Source: Janthinobacterium sp. CG3
GTDB lineage: Bacteria; Pseudomonadota; Gammaproteobacteria; Burkholderiales; Burkholderiaceae_D
Direction of reading: 5' to 3'
DNA: 64,000 bases
Assembly (NCBI RefSeq): GCF_000344615.1
Contig: NZ_KB467824.1
Location: forward strand, 3,228,326-3,292,325
Each line of letters starts with the position of its first letter. The first letter of the stretch is position 1. Made by a program: the position numbers and the translations under genes. Below the pieces are notes generated by a model. That model had not been told where the DNA came from and did not search any database. It was given only the letters and a program-made list of their open reading frames with translations. Positions 1-9,139 of the stretch are shown in pieces.

Positions 1-468
1 GAAGGAAAACTTTCGCTGAATCAGCACATTGTCTGGGTCGACGTGTGGGCATTCGAGCGGCTGGCGAACCAGCTTGAACACAAGCCCTGCGATTGCCTCG
101 GCGTCGCAGACAAATTCTTTCGTCTGTATCCGGGCAACTTCCTGGAGCGCGAGACCCAAGCCTCCTGGGCGCTGCCGCTACGCGAGCGCTTGCGCGGCAA
201 ATTCCTGCGCCAGGCGCTCAGTTTCGGGCATGCCTGGGAACAGGCGGGCGACTGGGACCGCGCAGTGGCGGCGTACCAGCGCGGCATTGAAATCGACAAT
301 CTCTCGGAAGAGCTGTACCGCAGCCTGATGCTATGCCATCGACGGCGCGGCGAAACGGCGGCAGCCATCGAGGTCTATCGCCGCTGCCGCCAAATGCTCT
401 CCGTCGTGCTCGGCGTCAAGCCATCGGCGGAGACCGAAGCGGCATATCTGGCGAGTACGCAAGAGTAA
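1..468 (+). CDS. BTAD-domain transcriptional regulator, C-terminal part
   Basis: The reading frame is already open at base 1 and ends at TAA, so only the last 155 residues of a larger protein are present. The segment is helical and TPR-like, with the pattern of the bacterial transcriptional activator domain (BTAD, SARP-type regulators): a repeat around GDWDRAVAAYQRGIEIDNL, then EELYRSLMLCHRRRGE, and a closing VLGVKPSAETEAAYL, where family members usually read LGV-x-PS-x-ET. Members pair this domain with an N-terminal winged helix or with ATPase and LuxR-type modules. Which of these applies cannot be seen. It is convergent with the DUF2235 gene, with two bases between the stop codons. Confidence 0.75.
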   Translation, partial: EGKLSLNQHIVWVDVWAFERLANQLEHKPCDCLGVADKFFRLYPGNFLERETQASWALPLRERLRGKFLRQALSFGHAWEQAGDWDRAVAAYQRGIEIDNLSEELYRSLMLCHRRRGETAAAIEVYRRCRQMLSVVLGVKPSAETEAAYLASTQE

Positions 469-470
469 AG

Positions 471-2261
471 TTAGCGGTACCCGTACGTTGCATTCAGCAA
501 CAGTCCAATGCCGCCGAAACCGATTGCGGCAATGAACAGGACCGGCACGATCTGGCATTGGACGATGCCGGCGACGGCATGATACGTACGACGCGTGCGC
601 AGCCATTCAAGCGTCCGATTGATACGACCTGGTTCCGTGGGCGGGCAAGCGGGGCCGCTCAGCGTTCTCATCTTTGCGATGTGATACCAGACCGGCCGCA
701 TTGCATCGCTTATCCGGCATTCCAGTTTTTTCCCCATCGCCAGCCCGCCGACGGCCACGACGGCAAGCGTGAGCAATACCTTCGGATGCGAGGAAAACCA
801 GCCGATCCACCGTTGGGCAACGCCCGGAAGCATGGAGGCCAAAAAATCGATCCCCGCCGCCAGCAGACACCATATACCCCCGCAGGCGGCAGCCGGCTTG
901 CCACGCAGCAGGAGTGGCATGAGCACAAGTGCAAGTGCAAGCGTGACGGCAATCGTAAAGAGATTGGCGGCGCTGCGCCACCAGACCCAATTGTAGACAT
1001 GTTCGCTATGGATGCCGAACGCCGACTGCTTTCCGATGTCTTTGAGATGCAGGTAGGCGCCGCCATCGACGATGCTGCCATCCACGCGCGCGACCGCGAA
1101 ATCGGGTGGCAGCACGAAAGGCGCGTAGCCCTCATGCCCGACACTGATCCGGCGCAAGACGCTTTCGTGGATCTTCGGACGCCGGATCCTGACCTCGTCG
1201 TTATTGACAAGATTCTCTATCCGCCTCGGCTTGTAGCGATAGTAGCTTGCCAGTCCCCGGCGCGAGTCGTACAGGCGTCCATTCTCGTCGCCGAGCGCGC
1301 GGAAGCCCTGCCATATCTTGTCGCTGAAGCGCAGCCCGCATTTTGCCGCGCCCGCCATGATCCATTCCAGCGAAACATAGGACAGGCTGTCGTCCGGATA
1401 GCCCCCGCCGACGTTCGAATGCACGCCGGCGAACCATACCTGGCTGATGCGCTCGGCATCGACATGGGTGGCCGCCTCTGGCGCGGACGTGCCGGGCAGT
1501 TCCTCTTCATTCCAGAGGCGGGGATGAAATGCCCTGCGCTCGTCGTCAATCGACAGCGCATGCATGGCCCGCTTGACCCGCGGGTTCAGATTCAGATCGG
1601 GCATCCTGAACGGCCAGATGAATCGATCGATGACACGGGCCACTTCGTCCATCGGAAGTCCATAGGCGTCGACCGTGTCCCATAGCCCGAGAAATTCAAT
1701 TTGCAGCGGATTTTCCGACCCTGGCCCCCCCCTCTTCGCGACGTCACGATAGCGAGGCCGGCTGGCAAGCCGGTCCAGGACATCGATCACGACATCGCGT
1801 ACCGCGCGCAATGGCCGTAGCAAGCCGAAGCGGGTCGTGTATTGGCGCCGATAGGCGCGATAGGCGCCCGCCGCCAGCCGCTGCAGCCGCCCCTCGTTGC
1901 CGCCATACGGGACCAGGCCCTGGCTCATAACCAGGCCGGTCAGCACGCGTATGGTAAACGCGCCGCGGCTGAAGCCGAATCCGTAAATGCGGTCGCCAGG
2001 TTCATAAATGCGGCAGAGAAAGATGTAGAGCTCGCGCACATTGCGAGCAAGGCCAATGCCCACCAAGCCGCACAGCAAGGCCCAAGGACGGAAGGACGAG
2101 CTACCCACGCCATCGTCGTACAACGCGAACTGGCGTGGCAAGCTTGGATGCTGCGGATCGGCCAGGTCGGCCGCCTGATAGATCCGCCACACATTTGTCC
2201 GGAACGCTTTTCCCGAACTGTTACCGGTCCCATCGGAAAGAAGAATGATGTTTTTTCCCAC
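471..2261 (-). CDS. DUF2235 alpha/beta-hydrolase-like membrane protein
   Basis: This 596-residue protein opens with IILLSDGTGNS, the usual start of DUF2235 proteins, which are lipase-like hydrolases related to the Tle1 type VI phospholipase effectors. The nucleophile elbow GFSRG lies at residues 96-100 (Ser98), and a later GVHSNVGGGY block is also typical of the family. The last third has three hydrophobic segments, so the protein is probably membrane anchored rather than secreted. The start is GTG, with an AGGAG ribosome site about 8 bases upstream. No vgrG, PAAR or immunity-like gene is adjacent, so an effector role is not supported here. The substrate is unknown. Confidence 0.8.
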   Translation of the reverse strand: MGKNIILLSDGTGNSSGKAFRTNVWRIYQAADLADPQHPSLPRQFALYDDGVGSSSFRPWALLCGLVGIGLARNVRELYIFLCRIYEPGDRIYGFGFSRGAFTIRVLTGLVMSQGLVPYGGNEGRLQRLAAGAYRAYRRQYTTRFGLLRPLRAVRDVVIDVLDRLASRPRYRDVAKRGGPGSENPLQIEFLGLWDTVDAYGLPMDEVARVIDRFIWPFRMPDLNLNPRVKRAMHALSIDDERRAFHPRLWNEEELPGTSAPEAATHVDAERISQVWFAGVHSNVGGGYPDDSLSYVSLEWIMAGAAKCGLRFSDKIWQGFRALGDENGRLYDSRRGLASYYRYKPRRIENLVNNDEVRIRRPKIHESVLRRISVGHEGYAPFVLPPDFAVARVDGSIVDGGAYLHLKDIGKQSAFGIHSEHVYNWVWWRSAANLFTIAVTLALALVLMPLLLRGKPAAACGGIWCLLAAGIDFLASMLPGVAQRWIGWFSSHPKVLLTLAVVAVGGLAMGKKLECRISDAMRPVWYHIAKMRTLSGPACPPTEPGRINRTLEWLRTRRTYHAVAGIVQCQIVPVLFIAAIGFGGIGLLLNATYGYR

Positions 2262-2381
2262 GATGCTTGCTCCTGCGCGCGCTCTGCGCCTTTGACTTCG
2301 TTATCCGGGCAATCCGCCTTCTCGATTGCCCGGTCCAGATGCAGAAGATAGACATATGACGCTTACAGACCGCTCACACAT

Positions 2382-3701
2382 TCACGCAGAACCGACGGGC
2401 ACTTGTTTGACGATGCGGCAAGCGCCATAGAAGAAGGCCGCGAACAAGACTGCATAGGCGACGCCGAACCAGGCGGCGGTATGCATCGCCCGCGCGGCCG
2501 GCATGGACACGGCAACGTCGACGGTCTTCAGCAAACCATGGATCACCCAAGGCTGGCGGCCGGCTTCAGACACGCACCATCCAGCGATGGTGGCGATGAA
2601 CCCGCTCGGAATCATCCCGCAACAGATGCGCAGAAACCGGCGGCTGTCATACAGGCGTTTCTTGCGCAGCAGCACCATGCCAACGATCCCGACGGCCAAC
2701 ATCATCACGCCCATCGCGACCATGATCCGAAAGCTGAAAAACACCAGCGGAACATACGGGCGCTCGTCCTTCGGCACTTCCTTCAAGCCGGCGATTTTCC
2801 CGTTCAGGGAATGGGCCACGATCAGACTGGCGAGCTTGGGAATCTCGATGGCATACCGGTTCCTTTCCCGTTCCTGGTCCGGCAGCGCAAACAGCACCAT
2901 CGGCGCGCCATGCGTGGTGTCCCACAAGGCTTCGATTGCGGCCAGTTTTGTCGGCTGGTATGCGCTGGTGTTCAAGCCATGCAAATCCCCGGACAGGAAT
3001 TGCAGCGGCAGCACGACGGCAATGACCCGCAAGGAAGCGCGCAAGCCAAACGCCGCGAAGTGAGGCTCGCGTCCCTTCAGCATCAGCCATGCGGAAACGC
3101 CGAGGACGACAAATGCCGCGCTTGAGAAGCTGGCGCCCAGCATGTGAAAAAAACGATACGGAAAAGAGGGACTGAGGACGAGCGACAGCCAGTCCCGGGT
3201 TTCCAAGCGCCCGCCCAGCAAGGAAAATCCGTCGGGCGTGTGCATCCATGAATTGCGCGCGAGAATGCACGCCATCGACGTGACGACGCCGAGCGCGACC
3301 AGCAATGTCGCGGCCAGATGCAAGCGCTTGCCGACCCGCTCCCTGCCCCATACCATCGCGCCGAAGAAGCCGGCCTCGATAAACACGGCGTTGAGCAACT
3401 CCATTTTGCGAATCGGCACAAGCAGGGCGAACGTTTTATCGTAGAAGCCGCCGAACGCGGTATCGAGCTGAAAGGATAGCGCGACACCGGTCGCCACGCC
3501 GACGATAAACGCCGCCGCAAACAGCTTTACCCAAAAGTCGAATTGCGTTCGATAGATTTCCCTGCCCGTTGCCAGCCATAGTATTTCAAGCGCAACCAGA
3601 TAAAACACCAAGCCGATGATCAGGCAAGGGAAAATGATATGCAAGCTGGCGGTGGCGCCGAATTGAGCTCGCGACAGCATGACGATCCCCATGCTGTCCA
3701 T
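2382..3701 (-). CDS. cydA: Cytochrome bd-type ubiquinol oxidase subunit I
   Basis: This 439-residue polytopic protein is the quinol-oxidising, haem-carrying subunit of a bd-type terminal oxidase in the inner membrane. Visible ligands and motifs are His21 (SLHIIFP), Glu101 and Glu109 (MELL...FIEA), His186 (RFFHMLG), Met327 (SFRIM) and GRQPW at 381-385. Only about 140 residues separate His186 from Met327, so the Q-loop is the short type found in cyanide-insensitive oxidases. Its start codon shares one base with the stop of the upstream small membrane gene (TGATG). The next gene downstream is DUF2235; no cydB or cydCD is in view. Without subunit II the enzyme may be non-functional or may use a subunit encoded elsewhere. 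Confidence 0.9.
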   Translation of the reverse strand: MDSMGIVMLSRAQFGATASLHIIFPCLIIGLVFYLVALEILWLATGREIYRTQFDFWVKLFAAAFIVGVATGVALSFQLDTAFGGFYDKTFALLVPIRKMELLNAVFIEAGFFGAMVWGRERVGKRLHLAATLLVALGVVTSMACILARNSWMHTPDGFSLLGGRLETRDWLSLVLSPSFPYRFFHMLGASFSSAAFVVLGVSAWLMLKGREPHFAAFGLRASLRVIAVVLPLQFLSGDLHGLNTSAYQPTKLAAIEALWDTTHGAPMVLFALPDQERERNRYAIEIPKLASLIVAHSLNGKIAGLKEVPKDERPYVPLVFFSFRIMVAMGVMMLAVGIVGMVLLRKKRLYDSRRFLRICCGMIPSGFIATIAGWCVSEAGRQPWVIHGLLKTVDVAVSMPAARAMHTAAWFGVAYAVLFAAFFYGACRIVKQVPVGSA

Positions 3702-3961
3702 CAGAGCAGTTCCAGCGTCCAGCGGAGCGCCGACATCAGGCCGCCGAAGGAAAACAGGGAGACGAGGTAGAGGCCGATAAACCAGTTGAGCCTGTGCCCG
3801 ATGCGCGGCGCTTGCCCGGGAAAGCCTGGCTGCAATGCGCTGCGCAGGCCTTGCACGGCTGCGGCAACGGGTGTTTTCGATGCCGGGCCGCTGGCTGGAT
3901 TGGGACGAGCCGCGCCTGGGATCGACCGGAATGCGCGATGATCAAGATTCTGTGATTTCAT
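3701..3961 (-). CDS. Small single-helix membrane protein, DUF2474/CydX-like
   Basis: This 86-residue protein has a polar, Pro/Ala-rich N-terminal half and one C-terminal transmembrane helix starting at RLNWFIGLYLVSLFS and ending ALRWTLELL. That shape, one helix led by an Arg-Leu-x-Trp motif, resembles the DUF2474 accessory peptides of cyanide-insensitive bd oxidases. The ATG at 3961 has GGAG six bases upstream. Its TGA overlaps the cydA ATG, so the two are probably translated together. In most bd operons the accessory peptide follows cydB. Here it precedes cydA, and the long N-terminal extension is unusual. The family assignment is from memory of the motif and is tentative. Confidence 0.55.
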   Translation of the reverse strand: MKSQNLDHRAFRSIPGAARPNPASGPASKTPVAAAVQGLRSALQPGFPGQAPRIGHRLNWFIGLYLVSLFSFGGLMSALRWTLELL

Positions 3962-4106
3962 TTCATGCTCCACGTTGATAAGGGTGTTCGAATGAAACAG
4001 GCCATTGCTTCCTGCCGGTCTGTTCGAAACACACGGTATCCTCGTCGGGCTTACAGTTCGTTCACAGATGCCCTCCCGCATCGGAAATACACCACGACGT
4101 GATTGA

Positions 4107-4370
4107 ATGCGACTACTCGATGTGATCGAGGTGTACGACCTAAAGCAAAACTTGCGCTGCCTGATCAATGCGACCAAGGTATACAACATCCAGTTCGGCC
4201 ATATCCCCGAGGAAGTGTGGCGGGGGGAGACGTTTTCCAGCGCGCAAGAGTTCCAGGAGTGCCATGTTCGCTGCATGCCAGATCACGCGCTGAGCGATGA
4301 TGTTCAGTTCACGACGCTGCATTTCGAACTGCTCGAGGTGTTGGCGGAAGCGGCAAAACGCGCGGGGTGA
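4107..4370 (+). CDS. Hypothetical protein, 87 residues
   Basis: I do not recognise this product. The frame encodes an acidic, soluble-looking sequence with ordinary amino-acid composition (LLDVIEVYDLKQNLRCL near the N-terminus, FELLEVLAEAAKRAG at the end) and no signal peptide or membrane segment. It is divergent from the cydA operon and convergent with the lacI-type gene. No clear ribosome site precedes the ATG, so it may be a gene fragment. It is kept because the opposite-strand frames across it look unnatural. Confidence 0.4.
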   Translation: MRLLDVIEVYDLKQNLRCLINATKVYNIQFGHIPEEVWRGETFSSAQEFQECHVRCMPDHALSDDVQFTTLHFELLEVLAEAAKRAG

Positions 4371-4436
4371 ATGAAGCGGCCCGGCAACGCCGAAAAGCCG
4401 GCGGGGTAACGCCGAAGCCCCCTCCCCGTACCCTCC

Positions 4437-5495
4437 CTACACCAGATGCGCGGCGGCCCGCTCGCCGCTGTCGAGCAGCGGCGCCGCGCTCGACTCGCGC
4501 ACCACCAGCTCCGGCTTCAGGCGGATGTCGAGCACCGGCGCGTCGCGCGTCTCGATCCTCTGCAAGATCAGGCGCGCCGCCTCCACGCCCATGCCGTGGT
4601 GGCGGATGCGCACCGTCGTCAGCGGCGGGCGCACCATGTCCATGAAGGGCACGTCGTTGTGGCCGACCACCGAGACGTCCTGCGGACAGCGCAGGCCCAG
4701 TTCGGCGAGCGCGTCGTAGCAGCCGATCGCCAGCAGGTCGTTGCCGGTCACCACCGCCGTGGTCCGCGGCGCGCGCCGCATCAGCTCCAGCAGCGCCGCC
4801 TTGCCGCACTCGCGCGTGTGGCCGCTGCTCTCGCACACCGTCACCCCGGCCGCGTCGATGCCGCTGGCCTGCACCGCCGCGACGAAGCCGAGCCGGCGGA
4901 AATGCCCGGTCGACAAGGCGTCCAGCCCGGCGATATGGCCGATGTGGCGGTGCCCCAGCGCCAGCAGGTGCTGCACCGCCAGGCGCATGCCGTGGCCGTC
5001 GTCGCTGATGACGCAGGAGGCGATGCCGCTCTCGTCGCGCCGGTTCACCGTCACCAGCGGCACCCGCTGCTCGACGCACATCTTCACCACCGGGTCGTGG
5101 CGCCGCGCCGTTGCCAGGATCAGGCCGTCGACTTGCTGCCCCAGCAGCAGGTTGATGACGAAGCGCTGCTCTTCCTCGTCGGCGCCGACGTTGGCGACGA
5201 TGGCCTGGTAGCCGTGCTTGCGCAAGCCCTCCTCGATGCCGGTCAGGATGGGCGGGAAGACCGGGTTGGTGATGTCGGGCAGCACCACGCCGATGATGTT
5301 GGACTTGCGCGTAACCAGCGTCGAGGCGGCCCGGTTGGTGCGGTAGCCGAGCCGGCGCGCCTCCGCCAGGATGCGTTTTGCCACCTCGGCGCTAACCTTG
5401 CCGCGGGTCTCCGGATTCATCACCCGCGAGACGGTCGACAGGTGGACGCCGGTGGCCCGGGCTACATCGTTCAACGTGGCGGCTTTGGTTGTCAT
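4437..5495 (-). CDS. LacI-family transcriptional regulator
   Basis: The start at 5495 gives 352 residues beginning MTTKAATLNDVARATGVHLS, which places the LacI helix-turn-helix (DVARATGVHLSTVSRVMN) at the extreme N-terminus, as the family requires; a longer upstream reading is unnecessary. The hinge region (GYRTNRAASTLVTRKS) is followed by a periplasmic-binding-protein-like effector domain from IIGVVLPDITNPVF onward. The ligand cannot be read from sequence. The gene is divergent from the malic enzyme gene across 220 bases that contain two operator-like palindromes, suggesting autoregulation and possibly control of malic enzyme. Confidence 0.9.
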   Translation of the reverse strand: MTTKAATLNDVARATGVHLSTVSRVMNPETRGKVSAEVAKRILAEARRLGYRTNRAASTLVTRKSNIIGVVLPDITNPVFPPILTGIEEGLRKHGYQAIVANVGADEEEQRFVINLLLGQQVDGLILATARRHDPVVKMCVEQRVPLVTVNRRDESGIASCVISDDGHGMRLAVQHLLALGHRHIGHIAGLDALSTGHFRRLGFVAAVQASGIDAAGVTVCESSGHTRECGKAALLELMRRAPRTTAVVTGNDLLAIGCYDALAELGLRCPQDVSVVGHNDVPFMDMVRPPLTTVRIRHHGMGVEAARLILQRIETRDAPVLDIRLKPELVVRESSAAPLLDSGERAAAHLV

Positions 5496-5564
5496 GTGCC
5501 TTTCAAACTGCAATAAAGTGGCCGGAACCGGCAAAAACGCCCCGGCCGCGCGGCGGCCGTCCAG

Positions 5565-5576
5565 GCAAGCGTTTGC
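5565..5576. promoter_or_regulatory. LacI-type operator, lacI-proximal
   Basis: GCAAGCGTTTGC-type palindrome with a central CG and one mismatched pair, close to the TGCAAACGTTTGCA class of LacI/PurR-family operators. It lies about 70 bases upstream of the regulator start. Confidence 0.55.
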
Positions 5577-5641
5577 GTAACATGCGGCAAAAAATGAATT
5601 TCTTTTCCTCCATTATCTGGTAAATTCCATGTTACACGGCG

Positions 5642-5655
5642 TGCAAACGCTTGCA
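5642..5655. promoter_or_regulatory. LacI-type operator, malic-enzyme-proximal
   Basis: TGCAAACGCTTGCA, a near-perfect palindrome (one mismatched pair) of the LacI-family operator class. It lies about 60 bases upstream of the malic enzyme ATG. It shares its core with the site at 5565-5576; the two centres are 78 bases apart, which would suit looping by a tetramer or two independent sites. Confidence 0.6.
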
Positions 5656-5715
5656 TAAAACGCTGCAAAACCATTCATTTTAACCCGGCCGCGCGCCGCT
5701 TACCAATATTCTCCT

Positions 5716-6984
5716 ATGCCTACATCGAACACCCCGCTGCACGCCGTTCCCGCCGCCGACAAGCTGTCCCTGAAGGACGCCGCGCTGGCCTACCATGCGC
5801 TGCCGCGCGCCGGCAAGATCTCGGTGGTGCCGACCAAGCCGCTGGACGACGCGCGCGCGCTGACGCTGGCCTACTCGCCCGGCGTCGCCTACGCCTGCGA
5901 AGCCATCGTCGAAGACCCGCGCGCGGCCGGGCGCTATACCTCGCGCGGCAACCTGGTGGCGGTGATCACCAACGGCACCGCCGTGCTGGGCCTGGGCGAC
6001 ATCGGTCCGCTGGCCAGCAAGCCGGTGATGGAAGGCAAGGCCTGCCTGTTCAAGCAGTTCGCCGACGTCGACGTGTTCGACATCGAGCTGGCCGAGAACG
6101 ACCCCGACCTGTTCATCGACACCGTCTGCCGCATGGAGCCGACCTTCGGCGGCATCAACCTGGAAGACATCAAGGCGCCGGACTGCTTCTATATTGAACA
6201 GCAGTTGCGACTGCGCATGAACATCCCGGTCTTCCACGACGACCAGCATGGCACCGCGATCATTGTCGCCGCCGGCATCCTGAACGGCCTGGAACTGGTC
6301 GGCAAGGAAATCGGCGCGGTGCGCGTGGCGGTCTCGGGCGCCGGCGCGGCGGCGATCGCCTGCCTCGACCTGCTGTGCTCGCTCGGCCTGAACAAGCAGT
6401 TGCTGAAGGTCTGCGACAGCCAGGGCGTCATCTACCCGGGCCGCGACGCCGACATGGAGCAGAACAAGGCGCGCTACGCCAACGACACCAGCGACCGCTC
6501 GCTGGCCGACGCCATGGTCGGCGCCGACGTCTTCATCGGCGTCTCCAAGGGCGGCGTGGTCAGCGCGGCGATGGTCGAGTCGATGGCCGGCCACCCCTTG
6601 ATCTTCGCGCTGGCCAACCCGAACCCGGAAATCTCGCCCGAGCTGATCCACGCCACCCGCGGCGACGCCATCGTCGCCACCGGCCGCTCGGACTATCCGA
6701 ACCAAATCAACAACGTGCTGTGCTTCCCCTACATTTTCCGCGGCGCGCTCGACGTCGGCGCCACTACCATCAACGAGGAAATGAAGCTGGCCTGCGTGCG
6801 CGCGATCGCGCAACTGGCCAAGGAGCCGCTGCCGGGCCAGACCGAGAGCGCGCTGACGCCGCTGCAACTGATCCCGTCGCCGTTCGACCCGCGCCTGCTG
6901 CACCGGGTCGCGCCGGCCGTCGCGCTGGCCGCCGTGTCCTCGGGCGTGGCAACGCGTCCGATGGTGACGGTGCCGGCGCTGTAA
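5716..6984 (+). CDS. NAD(P)-dependent malic enzyme (no phosphotransacetylase domain)
   Basis: This 422-residue enzyme should convert malate to pyruvate and CO2 while reducing NAD(P). It contains the malic enzyme signatures [24 protein letters not shown], the metal-binding [17 protein letters not shown] and [11 protein letters not shown], a Rossmann segment around [14 protein letters not shown], and [12 protein letters not shown]. The C-terminal phosphotransacetylase-like domain of MaeB-type enzymes is absent, so this is the short bacterial form. It is divergent from a LacI-type regulator and carries an operator-like palindrome in its upstream region. No strong ribosome site is visible before the ATG. 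Confidence 0.92.
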   Translation: MPTSNTPLHAVPAADKLSLKDAALAYHALPRAGKISVVPTKPLDDARALTLAYSPGVAYACEAIVEDPRAAGRYTSRGNLVAVITNGTAVLGLGDIGPLASKPVMEGKACLFKQFADVDVFDIELAENDPDLFIDTVCRMEPTFGGINLEDIKAPDCFYIEQQLRLRMNIPVFHDDQHGTAIIVAAGILNGLELVGKEIGAVRVAVSGAGAAAIACLDLLCSLGLNKQLLKVCDSQGVIYPGRDADMEQNKARYANDTSDRSLADAMVGADVFIGVSKGGVVSAAMVESMAGHPLIFALANPNPEISPELIHATRGDAIVATGRSDYPNQINNVLCFPYIFRGALDVGATTINEEMKLACVRAIAQLAKEPLPGQTESALTPLQLIPSPFDPRLLHRVAPAVALAAVSSGVATRPMVTVPAL

Positions 6985-7313
6985 GCGCTCCGTCCCGACC
7001 CAGGGCGTCACCCCGGGGCCGGACCGGAGGCTCTGGCCTTCGCGCCCCGGCGCCGGCTGCCTGCCCTGGTTTCCCGCTGCCGTCCCCGTCACTTCATTTT
7101 CTTCCCCTTTTCCGGCCCGTTTGCAACAGGCGCGCCGGCTATCTGCTGCAAGCTTGAGCCACATCTGATGGGCCCGTCGCCGGCGTTGACAGCGGCGTAC
7201 GCCGATGCGACTCTAAAAATCCTCTAGGAAATATTTGATGCGGGCGGCCGGGTGCGCCCGCGCCCCCGTGCGCGCGGCGCGCGGCCCGACGCTGGCCATT
7301 GGAGAAAAACGAT
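6985..7313 (+). other. Intergenic region before the chemoreceptor gene
   Basis: This GC-rich stretch holds no credible gene. A TTGACA hexamer at 7186-7191 could be a -35 element, but the only TA-rich candidate after it (TCTAAA at 7212-7217) is at poor spacing. A clear ribosome site (GGAG about 9 bases before the ATG) closes the region. I see no terminator for the malic enzyme transcript. Confidence 0.4.
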
Positions 7314-9107
7314 ATGAGTGCTGCAAAGATGAAAGTGGCGACCCGCCTGGGCATCGGCTACGGCCTGGTGTCGCTGTTGCTGGCCACGGTGACCTGGCTC
7401 GGCGTGAACCGCATGGGCGCCATGCGCGAGCAGATGGACGAGATCACCAAGGTCAACGCGGTCGAGTCCCGGCTGGCGGCGACGATGGATTTGACGGTGA
7501 CCGAGCGCGCGCTGGCGCTGCGCAACCTCATTTTGCTCAAGGACGCGGGCGAAATCCAGGTCGAACTGGCGCGCATCGACGTCCAGGCGAAAGCCTACGC
7601 CGCCGCGCAGGAGCAGCTGAGCCGGATGTTCGCCGCCCGCTCCGACAGCGCCGCCGAGCGCAGCGCGCTGCTCGACAAGGTCAAGCTCGACGCGGCGCTG
7701 GCGGCGCCGTTGATCGTCAGGGCCGCCGAGCTGGGGCAGGCGCAGCAGGGCGAGCAGGCCTACCAGGTGCTGCGCAACGAGTTGCGGCCGGTGCAAAAAC
7801 GCTGGTGGGAGTCGCTGCGCGCGCTGGTCGCGCTGGAAGACAAGATGAGCGCCGACGCCGCGCTGGCGGCCGAGCGCACCTACACCGGCGCGCGCGCGCT
7901 GATGCTCGGCTTCGGCCTGCTGGCCCTGCTCACCAGCGTGCTCGCCGCGCTGTGGGTCAGCCGCAGCCTGTTGCGCCAGCTCGGCGGCGAACCCGACTAC
8001 GCGGCCGAGATCGCCGGCCGCATCGCCGGCGGCGACTTGGCGGTGCAGATCAGCACCGCCCGCGGCGACCAGTCCAGCCTGCTGTTTGCGATGCGCGCGA
8101 TGCGCGACAGCCTGGCCCACATCGTCGGCCAGGTGCACGGCGGCACGGCGGCCATCGCCACCGCCTCGCGCCAGATCGCCTCGGGCAATATGGACCTGTC
8201 GGCCCGCACCGAGCAGCAGGCCAGCTCGCTGGAGGAAACCGCCTCGTCGATGGAACAACTGACCTCCACCGTCAAGCAAAACGTCGACAGCGCGCGCCAG
8301 GCCAACGCGCTGGCGCTGTCGGCCTCGGACGTGGCGGTCAAGGGCGGCGCCGTGGTCGGCCAGGTGGTGCAGACGATGGGCTCGATCAACGCCTCGGCCA
8401 AGAAAATCGTCGACATCATCGGCGTCATCGACGGCATCGCCTTCCAAACCAACATCCTGGCGCTGAACGCGGCGGTCGAGGCGGCTAGGGCCGGCGAGCA
8501 GGGCCGCGGCTTCGCCGTCGTCGCCAGCGAGGTGCGCAACCTGGCGCAGCGTTCGGCCGCCGCCGCCAAGGAGATCAAGACCCTGATCAGCGACTCGGTC
8601 GAGAAGGTCGAGGTCGGCAACCGCCTGGTCGAGCAAGCCGGCGCCACCATGGACGAGGTGGTCTCCAGCGTGCGCCGGGTTACCGACATCATGGGCGAAA
8701 TCATGGCCGCCAGCCAGGAGCAGGTGGCCGGCATCGAGCAGATCAACCAGGCCATCACGCAGATGGACGGCGTGACCCAGCAGAACGCCGCGCTGGTCGA
8801 GCAAGCCGCCGCCGCCGCCGAGTCGCTGCAGGACCAGGCCGGCGCGCTGGCGCAGCTGGTCAGCGTGTTCCAACTCGACGAGGCCAGCGCCGCCGCGCTG
8901 GCGGCCCCGGCCCCGGCCGCGCCGCCGGCCGCGCCGGCGCCCCGCCCGGTGCGCCAGGGCGGGGCCGGCGCCCATGCCGCGCGCGCCGCCGCGCCGGCCG
9001 GCGCAGCCGAGGCCCGCGCCGAATCGCGCCACGCGCCGGCGGCGCCGGCGCCGAAGCGCTTGCTCAACGCCGCGGCGGCCGCGCCCGACGACTGGGAAGA
9101 GTTTTAA
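7314..9107 (+). CDS. Methyl-accepting chemotaxis protein
   Basis: The ATG at 7314 (GGAG upstream) gives 597 residues. A transmembrane helix near residues 10-30, a helical periplasmic sensor and a second helix near 200 are followed by HAMP and the cytoplasmic signalling hairpin. Methylation-helix sequence ([19 protein letters not shown]) and the highly conserved tip ([20 protein letters not shown]) are present. The C-terminus is a long Ala/Pro-rich linker ending DDWEEF, which matches the W-x-x-F tether that binds CheR and CheB. The sensor domain gives no hint of ligand. It sits beside a diguanylate cyclase, but on the opposite strand. Confidence 0.93.
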   Translation: MSAAKMKVATRLGIGYGLVSLLLATVTWLGVNRMGAMREQMDEITKVNAVESRLAATMDLTVTERALALRNLILLKDAGEIQVELARIDVQAKAYAAAQEQLSRMFAARSDSAAERSALLDKVKLDAALAAPLIVRAAELGQAQQGEQAYQVLRNELRPVQKRWWESLRALVALEDKMSADAALAAERTYTGARALMLGFGLLALLTSVLAALWVSRSLLRQLGGEPDYAAEIAGRIAGGDLAVQISTARGDQSSLLFAMRAMRDSLAHIVGQVHGGTAAIATASRQIASGNMDLSARTEQQASSLEETASSMEQLTSTVKQNVDSARQANALALSASDVAVKGGAVVGQVVQTMGSINASAKKIVDIIGVIDGIAFQTNILALNAAVEAARAGEQGRGFAVVASEVRNLAQRSAAAAKEIKTLISDSVEKVEVGNRLVEQAGATMDEVVSSVRRVTDIMGEIMAASQEQVAGIEQINQAITQMDGVTQQNAALVEQAAAAAESLQDQAGALAQLVSVFQLDEASAAALAAPAPAAPPAAPAPRPVRQGGAGAHAARAAAPAGAAEARAESRHAPAAPAPKRLLNAAAAAPDDWEEF

Positions 9108-9139
9108 GGCGTCCCCGGGTCGGCGGCCTGCGCCTAGGC

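Noticed and set aside
333..1685. Long plus-strand open frame of 450 codons opposite the DUF2235 gene
   Set aside because: It is an antisense shadow in high-GC DNA; the minus-strand frame has a clear family motif set and this one has none.
471..2261. Type VI secretion effector interpretation of the DUF2235 protein
   Set aside because: No vgrG, PAAR, adaptor or immunity gene is adjacent, and C-terminal membrane segments argue against a secreted effector.
5680..7164. Minus-strand open frame of 494 codons opposite malic enzyme
   Set aside because: The composition is Gly/Arg/His/Asp-rich as expected of an antisense GC-frame shadow, and malic enzyme is certain.
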